NCBI GenBank assembly: GCA_029891345.1
Contig: CM057009.1
Location: 232,119,178-232,183,177, forward strand
Length of the DNA stretch: 64,000 nt
Direction of reading: 5' to 3'
Source: Dryococelus australis
Taxonomy: Eukaryota > Arthropoda > Insecta > Phasmatodea > Phasmatidae
Positions 47,215 to 59,627 of this stretch are shown one piece after another. A model generated the notes under the pieces. That model saw only the letters and a program-made list of their open reading frames with translations. It did not search any database and was not told the origin of the DNA. Position 1 is the stretch's first letter. The number at the start of each line of letters is the position of its first letter. Position numbers and translations under genes: made by a program.

Positions 47215-50200
47215 CAATGAAACATTAAACACTCTATAAACGGAGACTGTAATATATTAGTATGCAAAGAAAATAACACAACTATCAAGACCAAGCAATT
47301 AAATGATGCAAAACCTAATTAGATAATTTTTACCAGGGAAGGGATACAAACCAATATACAATACCAATAGGTACATCCACATATTTGGGGAACTTTCAGC
47401 CAAGGAAATTTCATTACTTTTGAGGCCTTTGTGAAAACTGATAACTCTCTTTACATTTCAAGACTACAATCTGCAAGTCAGAACAATGAGAAAAACTGTT
47501 ATTTATTGGCAGTTGTTAAATACGGATTCGTGTGCTCTGAATAAAATTATCTATTGGATTAGTGTGGTGCCGAATAAAAAAAACAAAGTCTTTGTCCACC
47601 ACCTTATTTTCGCGAAAAGAGTTTCTGTGATATGTATTAAAAAACTTTTAAGCTCTGAACTGCGTTCCCCACTGAATGGTTTTATAGGTTCCATGTCTTG
47701 GTGCCTGCCCACGAACCACAGATGTTTAGAAACAGAGTATCCATATTCAGATTGGATAAGTCACATTCTGCAAAATACTCTCTCAAGGACACGTGGTCAA
47801 TACCCAAGGGAAAATTAGGTATACACGTAGCTCATCTATACCAAAGCTGCTTGGAACTCTTCGCGAAAATTAGGTATCTGAAGACGTTGGCATATGAAAG
47901 ATAGAAACTAAATTTGTTGCCCGCAACTTTGCCCACTCTGTATTTGGGTTTGTCAATGAATCATGTAGATTAAAATTTAACACAGCTTTTACCCAAAACC
48001 AAGCCTGACAGGTATTTTTTTCGTTGTTTTTGTCATAACGAAAATAGATAAATAAAATGAAATAAAAAAATTTTAATTTGCAATAAATAAATAAATAAAA
48101 ATAGATTAACTGAAATCAGTTATTAATTTATGAAAATAAATAAAATTAAAATAAAGAAAGAAAATGCCCGGAATATCTCTGTTCTTGGTTAGGGGAAGGA
48201 TAACATGTATTCCATAGTAACTTGACAACAAAACTTTTAGTAATGCAGGGAAACTTGGTGGGAGTTATTCTTAACTACCCCATTATGAAGTAAACCAGTA
48301 AGTTGTGAACTACATATATCTACTGCTGAGAATGATTTATAACTTTAGTGACTATGTTGAAGTGAATATCGTACAAACAGTTCAGCAATCAAATTGATTG
48401 AATCTAACAATACTGTAGGTACCACAACCAAACTATTTTAATTCAACTATTAAATATACGCTAAAATATATGCATCGTGGGATGTTGTCACAAGAAAACT
48501 ACTGTACACTGAAAAATATTACTGTTTTCAATTGTTTTCCCCTTAAATTACTGAATTAACTTTTTTGGAAAGAAGCAAAATAGTTGAATACGTGAACGTT
48601 TGTATGAATCGGGTGCGTGTTTCTCTTCTAACCACATCAACCTCTCCTCTTTTATTCCAATATTTCCAATACCTATTCCCAATGAATTTGTTATACGTTA
48701 ATGCCATTACTAAGGAGCTGAGCATCCCACTCCATCATTCCGGTATTATTTCTATGTTATTTATGCTATTTATTTATTGTGAGTTTGTTACAGCAGGTAG
48801 GTAGATACAGCTTTAAGTCATGTTGACAGCAGGGTTGTCAGAAACGGAGCCAGTTGCTTAGAGAAGTAGGGACAGGGAACTGTTAATATCTTGAGTGCAA
48901 AATAAATGTCATATAAACCATCCCAGCATTCGCCAGGAGTGGTAATGGAAATCCTCAGGATGGACGGACCAGAAATCAAAACAGAGTAGTCCTGAAAGTG
49001 CGTCTGGTTTTTTCACCACTGCACCTCACTCGTTGCGAGTATGATAACATGGATGTGTAGAGCACCTATAAATTCATAATTACGTATTTCTTAAAACTTC
49101 ATGTAAATAGGAATACATAGACAGTCGGAAATTCCCGGCTTCTTGCATATTCTTACAAAATATGTGGAAAAAAATATTTGTAACATAAAGTAATGTAGAA
49201 TGCCAGATGTTATAAAGTGAACAATCTTCGTTCTCAAATTATGGATCACCAGTGGATGGGCCCGCGGAATCTGCAGGCTAAGCCACTGTAGGTGACACAG
49301 GTAATAATATGAAAGATTATTACTGATACTATATTGTAGGTCTGTGTGACATTTATGTAGAACGACCATGAACAAAATACTGTGTATATAATATACATGC
49401 AAGGACACGCCATCAGAACAACCTCGAATAAAGTAGTTTCAGAACAACTACGAATAATAGAGATAGAGAACAACCATGACTAAAGAAGATGCAGAACAAC
49501 CATGAATACAATGTAATATAAGTATGGTTATAAATGATGCAATATGCTGTCTATTTTGGCATAAGGTGACAACAACATTTACATTTGACCAATGTAAGAA
49601 GGCAGAATAGACCCTCGCTCAAGGATAGGTGTTGTGCATGTCCTTACACTGAACTGTAGGCTGCATAGCAGCCTTAGGCAATCAGTATGTAGTTATAGTA
49701 TAAGGGGAGGGATATAATTCCCAAATACTGATGCTCCAGGGACTCTGTAAGATCTCCCATACTGAGAGACCTTCGCAGCAGTTCATTAATGAACTTACCT
49801 ATCCTGAGCATCATGCTAATGGCCGGACTCCGGATCCATACGAACTGAGGGTTGGTATATGACCACCGTTTATCTACCCCCTATGTGGTATTAGCACTAC
49901 TGGGGGACTTTAACGTAGTAAACTGCTGAGGCCTGCCCTTTCTGCGAATATGTTATCTACAATCCACCAATGTATAACTTTACAACACATGCTCGCCAGA
50001 GCTGAATTGCATCTTTTAACACAACCACTGTAACCGATCCAAAGGACGTTCTTGCAGTTGGGTTCTGACAGGAACCACATCTGTCAACTTGTGTTAATGG
50101 AAATGAGTATTATATCTCAGTGTTCTCATTTCCGACATGGGTTGCCTCCACCTGATTGTCCCCATACAATCAAGCTTCTCAGGCACTCATGTCACTGTAT

Positions 50201-51100
50201 GCACTCACTTGCAGTTTGTCATAGACAGAAGTATGTTTTGTTTACATGGCTTCAGGGTAATTGTATCACTGAGTTCCCCTTTTGGCAATTGCACTTGTAC
50301 ATTGGTTGCATTGCCTACTGCCATAACCATTGGCTGCCATGCGTTGAGCAGTATCCACATCTGACTCAACCATCCAGGAGGGTAATAACCTATTCATCCC
50401 CTCCGAGTTGTGAAAACGCATCTCATGGCACATTTCAATCACCCCCCCCCCCCCCCTCCATTTTTCCGGGCTTGGGACCGGCAACATCCACTTGAAAAGT
50501 GAATGCAGGCTGCATTATGGGTGAAGTGTGATGTGTTGTGACATGTAGGTGTTTGTCTGCAAGTGAATATTTAACAGTTCAGTGTATGGTGTTTTGAAAG
50601 AAGGGGGTGTGTGGTGTCCTGGTAAGGGAGGGATGTAAATACAAATCTAAAGAAGAAGAAGGGACTGTGATGTAGAGGACCCATCCACATGTCGTTGGCC
50701 AGCACACAGATTGTCTTCGTGGTATCTTAAAGCGATGCCTTCGACGAGTCATGTGCCACTGAAGAGTACAATTTATATGAGGTTGGGCCAAGATAGGTGA
50801 TGTACGTATCCGGAGTTGATGTTAGGAAGAATGACATACTTAGGAAAATGATCGTCCGAGGGATTTTTTTTGTGTGAGTAGGGAGAGGAATATTTTTTTG
50901 AGGTGAGGTACTGTATCTTAGGATAGGAAAGAGGTCCGTAGGAAGGTGTTTTTTTTTTGGGGGGAAATGATTTTTTTGTAGCATGGGTCAGGAGGGTTAT
51001 TTTTCTAGGACAGGATGTCGTTGGAATGGGGACAGGTTTTTTTTTAGGAGGAGGAGGAGTCAGTGGAGGACTTCAGGGTAAACCACATTCCTTTTATGTT
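47215..51100. other. Intronic stretch without recognised genes
   Basis: AT-rich up to about 49500, with an AAAT-rich patch at 48040-48150. From about 49600 the composition becomes more GC-rich and merges into the Helitron flank; 50640-51060 is G/T-rich with several T7-T9 runs. No domain found. Confidence 0.5.
50449..50515 (+). repeat. Dispersed repeat fragment, copy a (matches 57366-57446)
   Basis: GGGCTTGGGACCGGCAACAT is followed by a spacer and ATGCAGGCTGCATTA. At 57387 GGGCTTGGGACTGGTAACAT is followed by a longer spacer and ATGCAGGCTGCATTA. Both copies have the same orientation and sit on either side of the Helitron. A 15-C tract (50442-50456) adjoins this copy. Confidence 0.75.
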
Positions 51101-51129
51101 CCTTGGGCAAGATTATGGCAAAAGATGTT

Positions 51130-53074
51130 TTGTCAGAACTGAGACATAGTCGAACCTCTTAGCTCGAGAGAGTGCAACATAAAGTTGTCCATGACTGAAG
51201 TTAGGGTTAGGAAGGTATATGCCAATACGGTCAAATGTCTTACCTTGGCTCTTATTGATGGTCATGGCGAATGCCTAACAGATGTGAAACTGTCTTCGAC
51301 TGAAGGAGCAGGGGAAGTTTGTCGGAGCAGACAACAGCTTAATCCTTGGAATATAGGCCCTATTGCCTTTGTAGGAGCCAGTGATGATCTTAGCATCGAT
51401 GACATAGCCATTTATGTTGATGACAACCAACCTGGTACCATTGCACAGGCTGTGCTTGGTATCGAGGTTCCTTATAAGCATTATGCAGGATTCAACAGCA
51501 AGTGTCAGGGAATGTGGTGGCAATGAAGCCACAGTAAGTGAGTTAAGAAACTCAATAGGGACATTCATGCTGTCTTCACTGGAATCATCGAGCTGATCAT
51601 GACTCAGGAATGTTTTGCGATGTCCACCAAGTTGTGCCACCATGATAGCATTCATCTTATCAACATCCTCATTGTGAGGATAAAGTATCACCTGTGTGCT
51701 TATGACCTGAAATCAGTAAAGCACCGCACTGTCACCAACTTTCTGGACATAGACACTGCACCGCGGAAGTAGAGACACAACTGCACAATACCATACCTCC
51801 TCAGTGAGCAACTCATGCCCGAAGACATGGCTGCAGATGTCCGCATTCTCCGGAAGCACCAAGAAGTCTGGAAGCTCTACATAGCCCTCGGGAAGGCCAA
51901 GGATTGGAGGATACGTCCCCTCGCCGATGTGAAGCAGGAACTGCTGGAATTCCTCTTGCCCTTGGTCGACTCGCATGTTGGTCCTCAGACACAACTGCTT
52001 GAATGATGGCCATAGTGGTCCGATGTGAAGCAGGAACTGCTGGAATTCCTCTTGCCCTTGGTCGACTCGCATGTTGGTCCTCAGACACAACTGCTTGAAT
52101 GATGGCCATAGTGGTGAATTCTTGAGGCACGCGTTCACTTGGTCAGCACGGCCTCTGTGGCTTACCACAGGCAGGACTTGCCTGAAATCACCACCAAGAA
52201 GTAGCACTTTACCGCCGAACTTGGTGCAGTTTATCTTGGTCATATCCCGTAGGAGTCTGTCAACACAGTGAAGGGCTTCTTTGGGAGCCATCAGTCCCTC
52301 ATACCATATGATTAGGCTGCATTTACGTAAGAGCTCAGCCTCAGGTAATTGTGCGGAAATATCACACACAGAGCCTTGCATCACCGGCACAGGCAGTTTG
52401 AAAAGGGATGTGTTGCCTCCAGCCAAAAGAATTGAGGCAATGCCTGTCCAGGCAACACGACATACAATTTTACTATTAGCACAAAGGCTGTGTATGATGC
52501 AGTTGTAAAGGAATGTTTTCCCAGAACCACCTGGACCATCGACAAAGAAGACTCTGCACCGAGCCTCTGCATCACTGTCTGCTGCAGCAATGGCCGCCAT
52601 CACCTCACTGAAAACAACATTGTGGTCCGCATTTAGAAGAGAGCGCACGCGGTCAGCTTCATTGCATTCAGATTCAACATCATACTAAGGAAGATCGTGG
52701 ACATGACCAACATCCGGGCATGGAAGCCTTTAGTCAGCAAGGGTTTTATTGAAGACACCCAAATGAAACTTGAGATGCATAAGCGCTCTGTTTTTAGATG
52801 CTTCCAGATCATCACCCATATCATCCAGGAGATAGGGTTTAAAGTTGTTGTACATCACCAGAGGATCAGCAATATTGCACTGGAAGAGTTGTGTGAAAAG
52901 TACTTTTAAGCGCCCAGGAACGCTCCACCTTGCAACCTCGTACATGGTCACCTGGTAGATGTAATTCCTGTCAAGCAGGAGCAGGTTCATACATGCCAAT
53001 TTATATGTAGGATGTACGTTATGGCGTACAGTGTGCAGGTCCTCGAAGAAGGTTGGATCTCTGTCATTGTGCAT
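51130..53074 (-). pseudogene. Helitron PIF1-type helicase
   Basis: Frame 52648-51713 has FFVDGPGGSGKTFLYN (Walker A, about 52540-52505), VAWTGIASILLAGGNT (motif Ia), LIIWYEGLMAPKEALH (motif II; the usual D of WDE is Y, codon 52303-52301), LLLGGDFRQVLPVV (motif III) and LCLRTNMR (motif IV). Frame 51691-51275 has IMLIRNLDTKHSLCNGTRLV. Beyond it, about 51280-51130, lies [18 protein letters not shown] and [13 protein letters not shown] (motifs V and VI). The upstream linker is at 53074-52730. It would unwind DNA during transposition. It is broken by frameshifts and by loss of the catalytic Asp, and has a 32-residue internal duplication. Confidence 0.9.
51924..52115. repeat. 96-bp perfect tandem duplication inside the Helitron helicase
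   Basis: Two identical 96-bp units (51924-52019 and 52020-52115) repeat 32 codons of the helicase in frame (the segment around LCLRTNMRVDQGQEEF). Identity of the units means a recent event, after or late in the decay of the element. Confidence 0.95.
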
Positions 53075-53513
53075 AAGCAGACGAAGGCAAAGAAGCTTCT
53101 CATTGACCTGAGGGCTGACATTGTGAACCCAGGAAATGGTATTGAAACCACCTTTCTACTTTGCCGTCCACATGCATGGTTTTTCCATCCAACATAAGTG
53201 CTGTGGGAGTTCCACATAAGTAAGGTCTAGAGGACATGGTATCGACCCACACACACTGGTGCCACAGTGGTGAAGCAACTTGTGCTGAGATTTGTAGTGT
53301 AAGAATGCAGTGAGGTGGTGTGCTTCTCACGCACCCTATCCAATGTGCCTGCCACATCGTTATCCTGAATGAACACAGATTGTCTGTTTTTCAGGTGCAG
53401 GGCCAATCGGACGACAATGATGTTTTCATCCACCATTTTATACGACAGCTACCTCCAACATGCCTCAGGGGAGCTGACATACCTGCAATCGAAGTAGCAT
53501 GTGACCTTGTCTC

Positions 53514-54777
53514 TCACACTATCCCGACTTGAAGAACTGCAGAGTTGTGACCCTTGTGGATGTATTTGTACAGGTATCTTGTCGCTTGAAACGACAAACA
53601 GATCTCTACGTTCGTGTGGCATTGATATTTGTGCAGTACATTGGGACTGTACGGAATGACATGCCTGTTATCGTCCACATTAGTGCCGATAGTTGCAGAT
53701 GAATTATTATGAGGCTTCCTGTACCGAATAAAGCCAAGGTACTGAAGAAGAGTTTCGCCACTAAACGCCTTCGGAAAGTGGAATCTGCAAAAACTGTCCC
53801 TGAAATAGGGTGCAGATGGTCCACAATTTGTATGCAACATGTGGGTCTTGAAAAAGTCGTACAATGCAGGCTCATCGTCTCGGTCAGGAATGTCTGCCCA
53901 GACAGTTTCATCAACAACCTCAGACATGGCTATCTTGTCCCCTTTATCAAGGATGATAAGTATGTGAGCATGGGGAAGTCCCCATTTCTAAAACTCAATG
54001 GTATAGGTGTAAACAGACACCTTACAGAATACCTTTTTCTAATGCATATCATCAATAAGAATTGCATTTTACCTTGAAGAGCTTGCACACCACATCAGGG
54101 CGATGACATTCCTGCTGGCTGACTTCCAGTGACATCGCAATCAGCAAGTGAAAGTGGTGAAGCGATCTGGTCTGCCAAAGTGGCACATTATCGCTACTGA
54201 ATATTGGTAGCATAGATACATGTGCCTTTCCAGCCCATAGAAAAAGAAAGATAGGATGACTAACTTCCCAACCCTGGATTAAGCAGAATCAGCAACCCTC
54301 TGCATGTGCTCATGAAGATCCAGATATTGATTTACTCTCTACTTGTCTTGGTTCTGCCTGATGAACCAAATTCTGAATGATTCTGCCTTGCAGTGAGCAT
54401 CCACAACATACTGTTGAAACAGTTTCTCAGAATGATGCAGTAGTGAAAAACTGTGTTGTTGCATTATGCAAAACATATAATATTAGTTGCAGGTGACAGT
54501 GTTTCGAGACTCGCTCACAATAACAGAGTGAGACAACCACTTGTGTACCTATGTTCGCCATGTGGAACAGAAGAGGGTATGTCATAGGATCAGTTAAAGC
54601 ATTCGGAGGACTTATGAAGTGCGCAGGTTGCTCCTTGGGATATATCCTTATGTTATGTTTCATGGGCGGGACATCACCCACGAAAATAGCTGCTACCTCG
54701 TTCACAGCAGCAGGTAGGTTATAGACATTAGGATCCTTTCCCAGGCCTGGCTTGAGTGTCAATGTGACCTGCCTCAA
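53514..54777 (-). pseudogene. Helitron Rep (HUH) domain
   Basis: Frame 54777-54427 leads in with PGLGKDPNVYNLPAAVNEVA and IYPKEQPAHFISPPNALTDPMTYPLLF, as in Helitron Rep proteins. Then comes the two-histidine motif GLPHAHIL (HAH codons at 53964-53972), preceded by an in-frame TAG (53990-53988) in the usual E-F-Q-K context. Frame 53927-53514 has DRDDEPALYDFFKTHMLHTN-type sequence, NVLHKYQCHTNVEI and YLYKYIHKGHN, the segment with the catalytic tyrosines. Rep nicks and rejoins DNA strands. The motif residues are kept, but the stop and shifts abolish the protein. Confidence 0.9.
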
Positions 54778-55051
54778 AGTCTGACCCTTCCTGTTGTCCG
54801 TCCTCCTCCTCCTCCGACACCATCACCTCATGCATCGACTTATGGATTTGTGCCAAAGGATTAATCTTACTGAGAAGATGCTCTAAATCCTACAGAATGC
54901 CAAGTTGGCAAGGATTGTGCTGGCACACACGGACAGCATTATCTGCATAAATATCAATGAAGTACAACTGGTTTTACCGAGGGTCCTTACCCTCAGGAGG
55001 ACGTGCAGCCCCAGAGGTCAGATGATGCACTTCTCCATGAATCTGGAATAT

Positions 55052-55894
55052 TTAAACAGAATGGGGAGGAGACTCGACTATGCCGTCTGCACAGAAAAAG
55101 GCGAACAATAAGGCTGCATTATAGTTTCTGATGAACTGCCTGTAATCGGTACAGTCATCGCCAGTCAGCAGGTGGTGAAGTAACTGTGGACAATCGCCAA
55201 GAGGAGGTAGGTGAACTTTACCCCTCATGCAGCACATTGTAAACGTTCCATCATGTTTAATGCCTTCACCTACGAAAAATAATGCACCACAGCTGTGACA
55301 TTCGCATTCCATGCATCCCATATCATGAGTATCAACAGCAACATCGTAACCCTTGCAAGCAGCACGGTAGTGCCTCGAATGATACACTCTCGGTCTCGTC
55401 TAATCCTGTTACTGGAGAATCAGTACAGGTGCACTTTCCTCCTCATAGAATAGTTCAAGCAGTTGCTGGACAATGGTTTCATCCATAAGAATGGATCCAC
55501 TTAATATGCCTGCATCAGAAGACACTGTAGGCAAAGCAACAGCAGGTTCAGGTGCATGTGACTGCTGAGGCTCTGTAATCACATGTAAACATGATGAACG
55601 TCTCCGTGAATCGGCGCCCCGACTTATGCATACAGGAGGATCAGGGGCATGTGAAGGCCCAGCCTTTTGGTTCACATGAAAATGAGCTGACTGTTGAACA
55701 CGCTTAAGAGTTGTCAATGTGAGTGCACCTGTTTGGTGGGAAGATGTGCACTGTGATGGCTCACAGTCATCGTCAGATGATAGATTCTCGCTATGTTGCA
55801 ACAAACGTTCTCTTGGCTTTTGTTTCTGAGAGCAGTTTTTTTCTCTGTATGACCGTGAGGCTGGGATGCGCCACAATATTTTCATTTTAGGCAT
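55052..55894 (-). pseudogene. Helitron RepHel N-terminal region
   Basis: The frame 55894-55409 is a charged Ser/Pro-rich start with no domain. The frame 55387-55052 has CMECECHSCGALFFVGEGIK, then FTMCCMRGKVHLPPLGDCPQ and IRNYNAALLFAFF. This C..CGA...E......CC..GKV.LP.L....L...(I)R.YN pattern is the known N-terminal zinc-binding part of Helitron-like proteins. One frame change separates the two segments. Confidence 0.85.
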
Positions 55895-56249
55895 ACTGAC
55901 ACAAATGTCCTACAACAGTTTCACAAGGTCAGTGCTCACTATGATGGTGGCAGTAGATATTCGATTATTCACACCATGTTTTCAGATCACACCATCTGCA
56001 ACAAAAAGGAACATGTTGATAGCATTTCACACACAGCCTTTACTCCACACATAACCCTTGTCACATCAACATACATGGCACCATCTGAAACAATCATAAA
56101 CACGTGGAAAGAGTGTCTCCTGTAGCCTTCACACCTCATGTATCCCTTGTCATAAACATATCTCAGAACCGGCAGTCAAAGAGCACATTGTATCACAACG
56201 TACTGAGCAATGTTCCTCACCTGGCACACATGATGAACCACATCACGTG

Positions 56250-57300
56250 CCCCTACATCTGACACTTCTTGCTTACTTCCTTGAAAGTAGCCTTGGAGGG
56301 TGACTTTTTGCCACAGACACTGACCCCATTCAGCATAGATATGTAATCATGCATCCCATACCCATGGGTGAGGTTTCTAATGAACCTCAGCAGGGAAATA
56401 TAGCAACGTTTCTCAACTGGGTCACGTGAAGCACAACATTGCATGCCCAAAGATCTGACACTTATAGCTTCAATCCTTAGATAGTAGCAAATCTCTCGCC
56501 GACAAGTCATTAGGCGCATCTCGCCCATTTACATGCCACTTCTCGGATACATATAGGTAAGTCATCCTCTCAGCCTTACCCATGTATTAGATTCCTTAGG
56601 AACCTTAGCAGAGTGACATAGTGCCACACCCAGCAACATATGCAACACCTCTAAAGATCCCGCAGGGCCGTTAGGTGACCCTTACCACAGGCACACCCTC
56701 GCGTAAGGCTCTTACATATCCTGGGAGGTTGGCCTTTGCCACATGTACACACATCAATCAGCCAAAGGATGTGAGAGATTCCTACGGCACCTCAGCATGG
56801 AGACGTGGTGTCACACCCTGCAATATATGTGACACCTCTCAGAAACATGGAGGTAGTGCATCACCACAGCTCTACATCCACGTATCTGAGAGGTGTCACA
56901 TATAATGCAAGGCGTGACACTATATCTCCTGACCCAAGTTGCTGGGAGGGTGGTCATTGCCACAGATGCATCCCCCCATGTGTAAATGTCACACAAGGCA
57001 GATAGAAGACCTTCACCACAACCACACCCTGGCATAAGGCTCCTACGGAACCTCTGAGGGGGGTGGTCATTGCCACAGATGCACCCCCCTCCCCCATGTG
57101 TAAAGGCCATGTAGGGCCGATAGTGGACCTTCACCACAGACACACCCCGGCGTAAGGCTCTCATGGGTGATCATCGCCACAGGTACACCCTCCATAAGTC
57201 CCGTACGCATTCGGCTGGGCGTTGACCACCACAGACATGCCCATGTACACAGTTCCAACGAAACCGCGGACGGTGTGCCTTGCCATAGGCACACCCCCAA
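56250..57300. repeat. Diverged tandem repeat array with a long inverted repeat
   Basis: Phrases such as TACGGAACCTC, CACAGATGCA and TTCACCACA recur, with a best visible period of about 112 bp between 56949 and 57180. Minus-strand translation shows repeated (F)RRSL.PG(C/Y)..GEG.LSAL..(I/L)YTWG units. At 56824-56843 and 56885-56904 lies a perfect 20-bp inverted repeat (TATATGTGACACCTCTCAGA) with a 41-bp loop, extended outward by an imperfect GTGTCACACCCTGCA / TGCAAGGCGTGACAC pair. Confidence 0.7.
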
Positions 57301-57365
57301 TATCTTACTTCCGTATACGTACAGAGCCTTTAGATGTGTTTCAGATGTACGCCTTCATCTGAAAC

Positions 57366-57446
57366 ACACCCCCTCTGCACTTATCTGGGCTTGGGACTGG
57401 TAACATCACAGTACAGCCATCATATATGATGCAGGCTGCATTACAG
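57366..57446 (+). repeat. Dispersed repeat fragment, copy b
   Basis: Same orientation and sequence blocks as 50449-50515, with a longer spacer. See that entry for the shared blocks. Confidence 0.75.
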
Positions 57447-58050
57447 GCATCCCATTGAGGCAGGGAACCGTGATGGATACAAAGCCCCACACCACGGAGC
57501 TGACCGGGTCTCTTCTTGGACACACACATAGACACCCATACCAAAATTATGGTACAGAAACCTTGAAACTGCTGTAAATGTACCATAATTATGGTAACCA
57601 TACCATACGTAGACAGTCGTAATATCGTTGTGCACTATTATACAGGCCCAAAATTATGGTACACATGATCCCCAACACATCCTATACCATCTACATTGCA
57701 AGATGAGGGTCGTAAGTGACCACACATTTGCCAGCTGGACACATTCCAGCATAATGGTAAATCCTTAGCTGGACGTCAAAATGGCAACAAAGACAATATA
57801 GCCTCTAATCTCGCTTTAATTGGCCCGCTTATACGCCTTCCATGCCTATTCGAAGGTGACAAACAGACCCCGAGTCAGCGCAACTCCTCCCGGGGAGGGG
57901 GGTGGTTCTATAGCCCAAGGTCCAAGGTAGTGCATGTTGAAGACCTTACCCTCCTTTCCCTCAAGGGGGGTTGGGGGCGCTGTGCACCCTCATAAAACTT
58001 TTGTTTTTGATTAATGGTAGGATGTCTAGTCACACAGCATACAGAATGCT

Positions 58051-58291
58051 ATAGGCTATTCTTGATAAAGTGAGCACTTTTTAATGCCCTCCCAACAGGC
58101 ATTAACCGCTAATAAATATATCTTAATGCTGCCTTGGACATTAAATTTTGATTGTGGTTAAATGTATGCACTGTGTTTATTGGTCACATTGCAATGTTTA
58201 TATTAAAAAGCAGCAGGAAGATGGAAATTGGGTGAACGGACAAATTTATAAAGGCCTTAAAAAGTTCTCACTTTATCGTGAATGGCCTGTG
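58051..58291. mobile_element. MITE, longer diverged copy
   Basis: Left end ATAGGCTATTCTTGATAAAG then TGAGCACTTTTTAA; right end TTAAAAAGTTCTCACTTTAT then CGTGAATGGCCTGTG. These are imperfect inverted repeats of the family seen complete at 47058. Length 241 bp, interior non-coding. Confidence 0.85.
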
Positions 58292-58754
58292 CTTATAGAT
58301 GCATTTCACTAATAAAACATGTATCTTTCCTGGATATTACTAGATAGCATCACAAGTTGCAACTTCCAGGCACTAGTAGGAAAAGCTTTCAGACTTTCGT
58401 GATAGCAGCTAATTGAGTAGAACGCAGAGGCTTCTTATAGAAAAAATCAGAGTATCTCCAATATTCTGAATGAATAAATTCCAGAATGTCGTTTTGTGAG
58501 TATAAGTAACAATTTGTGCCAAAATATAGCACAAAAAACTGCATGCTGGGGAAGTTTTTATGGTATATCCTTTGGTTTTGTATAATTATTTCTGAACTTT
58601 ATTTGTTATTTATCCAAGCAAATGTAGTGCCACTTTTGAAAAAGTGCATGTGTACCGTTCAATTATACTAAAAGAGTACTTGGAACTGAGTATGGCAACA
58701 ACTTGAGAGAACTTCTGGATTATTATGTATTCAATCTAGCTGATATCAATAAAA

Positions 58755-58953
<199 letters not shown>

Positions 58954-59627
58954 TTACTGAAGAAATTAAGCAGCAGAGTAAGTGTTGTGTTTGTATTATA
59001 ATATTCTTTAGATGTAAACATTTTCTTGGTATAAGTAATTTTCTACCAGTAAAGTAAACAGCAAAGTGAGGAAAAGATTTTGTAAATAAATGCTACAAGA
59101 ATATAGGAAAAATATTTTGAACCATAGTTGTTTCATATGTAAGGCTACTTGGATGGATTAGAAACTATTTACTAATTCAGTAGACTATTGATGCTTGTTT
59201 TCAGCATGTTGGTATCTCATCATAGTATGAACATAGAATTTGTGAATGTTCTAATGAGCATTTCATGGACAAGTAAATAAATCTAAAGGCATTATGGTTT
59301 TGTGAAGATTATATTATATCAAGGAAATATTTTGGAGATGATAATTCAGATATAGTTAATATAGACCACTCAGGTAACAGTATAGTGGTATTTTTGTATA
59401 ATTTATATAATATATTGAAACTCAACCTTAATAGAAATAAACTACTTATGTACTACCTTTATTGCATGCAATTTTAGATTCCCAACTCTTTTTGAGATAA
59501 AGATATATGAGTAATATTTTTTAATTGAAGCTATGCTAAGTTAATAGATAAGTCATATTTTCATAGCCCTTTTTCATTTGTCGCTTATAAATGCCATAAA
59601 ATAAATAAAATTTACTTTGTATTTCAG

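Larger units (their letters stand above)
51100..55894 (-). mobile_element. Helitron (autonomous type, inactivated), antisense
   Basis: The minus strand carries, right to left, an N-terminal Cys-rich region, a Rep (HUH) domain and a PIF1-type helicase ending at about 51130, the RepHel order of Helitrons, which move by rolling-circle replication. Stops and frameshifts break it in several places. The exact 5' TC and 3' hairpin ends were not located. Confidence 0.9.
55895..58050. other. Region right of the Helitron ORF, GC-richer, repeat-bearing
   Basis: Holds the diverged repeat array (56250-57300), a dispersed repeat copy (57366-57446), and two ATTATGGTA-containing short repeats (57550-57660: AAATTATGGTAC, ATAATTATGGTA, AAATTATGGTAC). 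No intact gene. Probably the 5' part of the Helitron and its flank. Confidence 0.45.

Noticed and set aside
51185..51526. Plus frame of 113 codons
   Set aside because: Shadow of the Helitron helicase on the minus strand.
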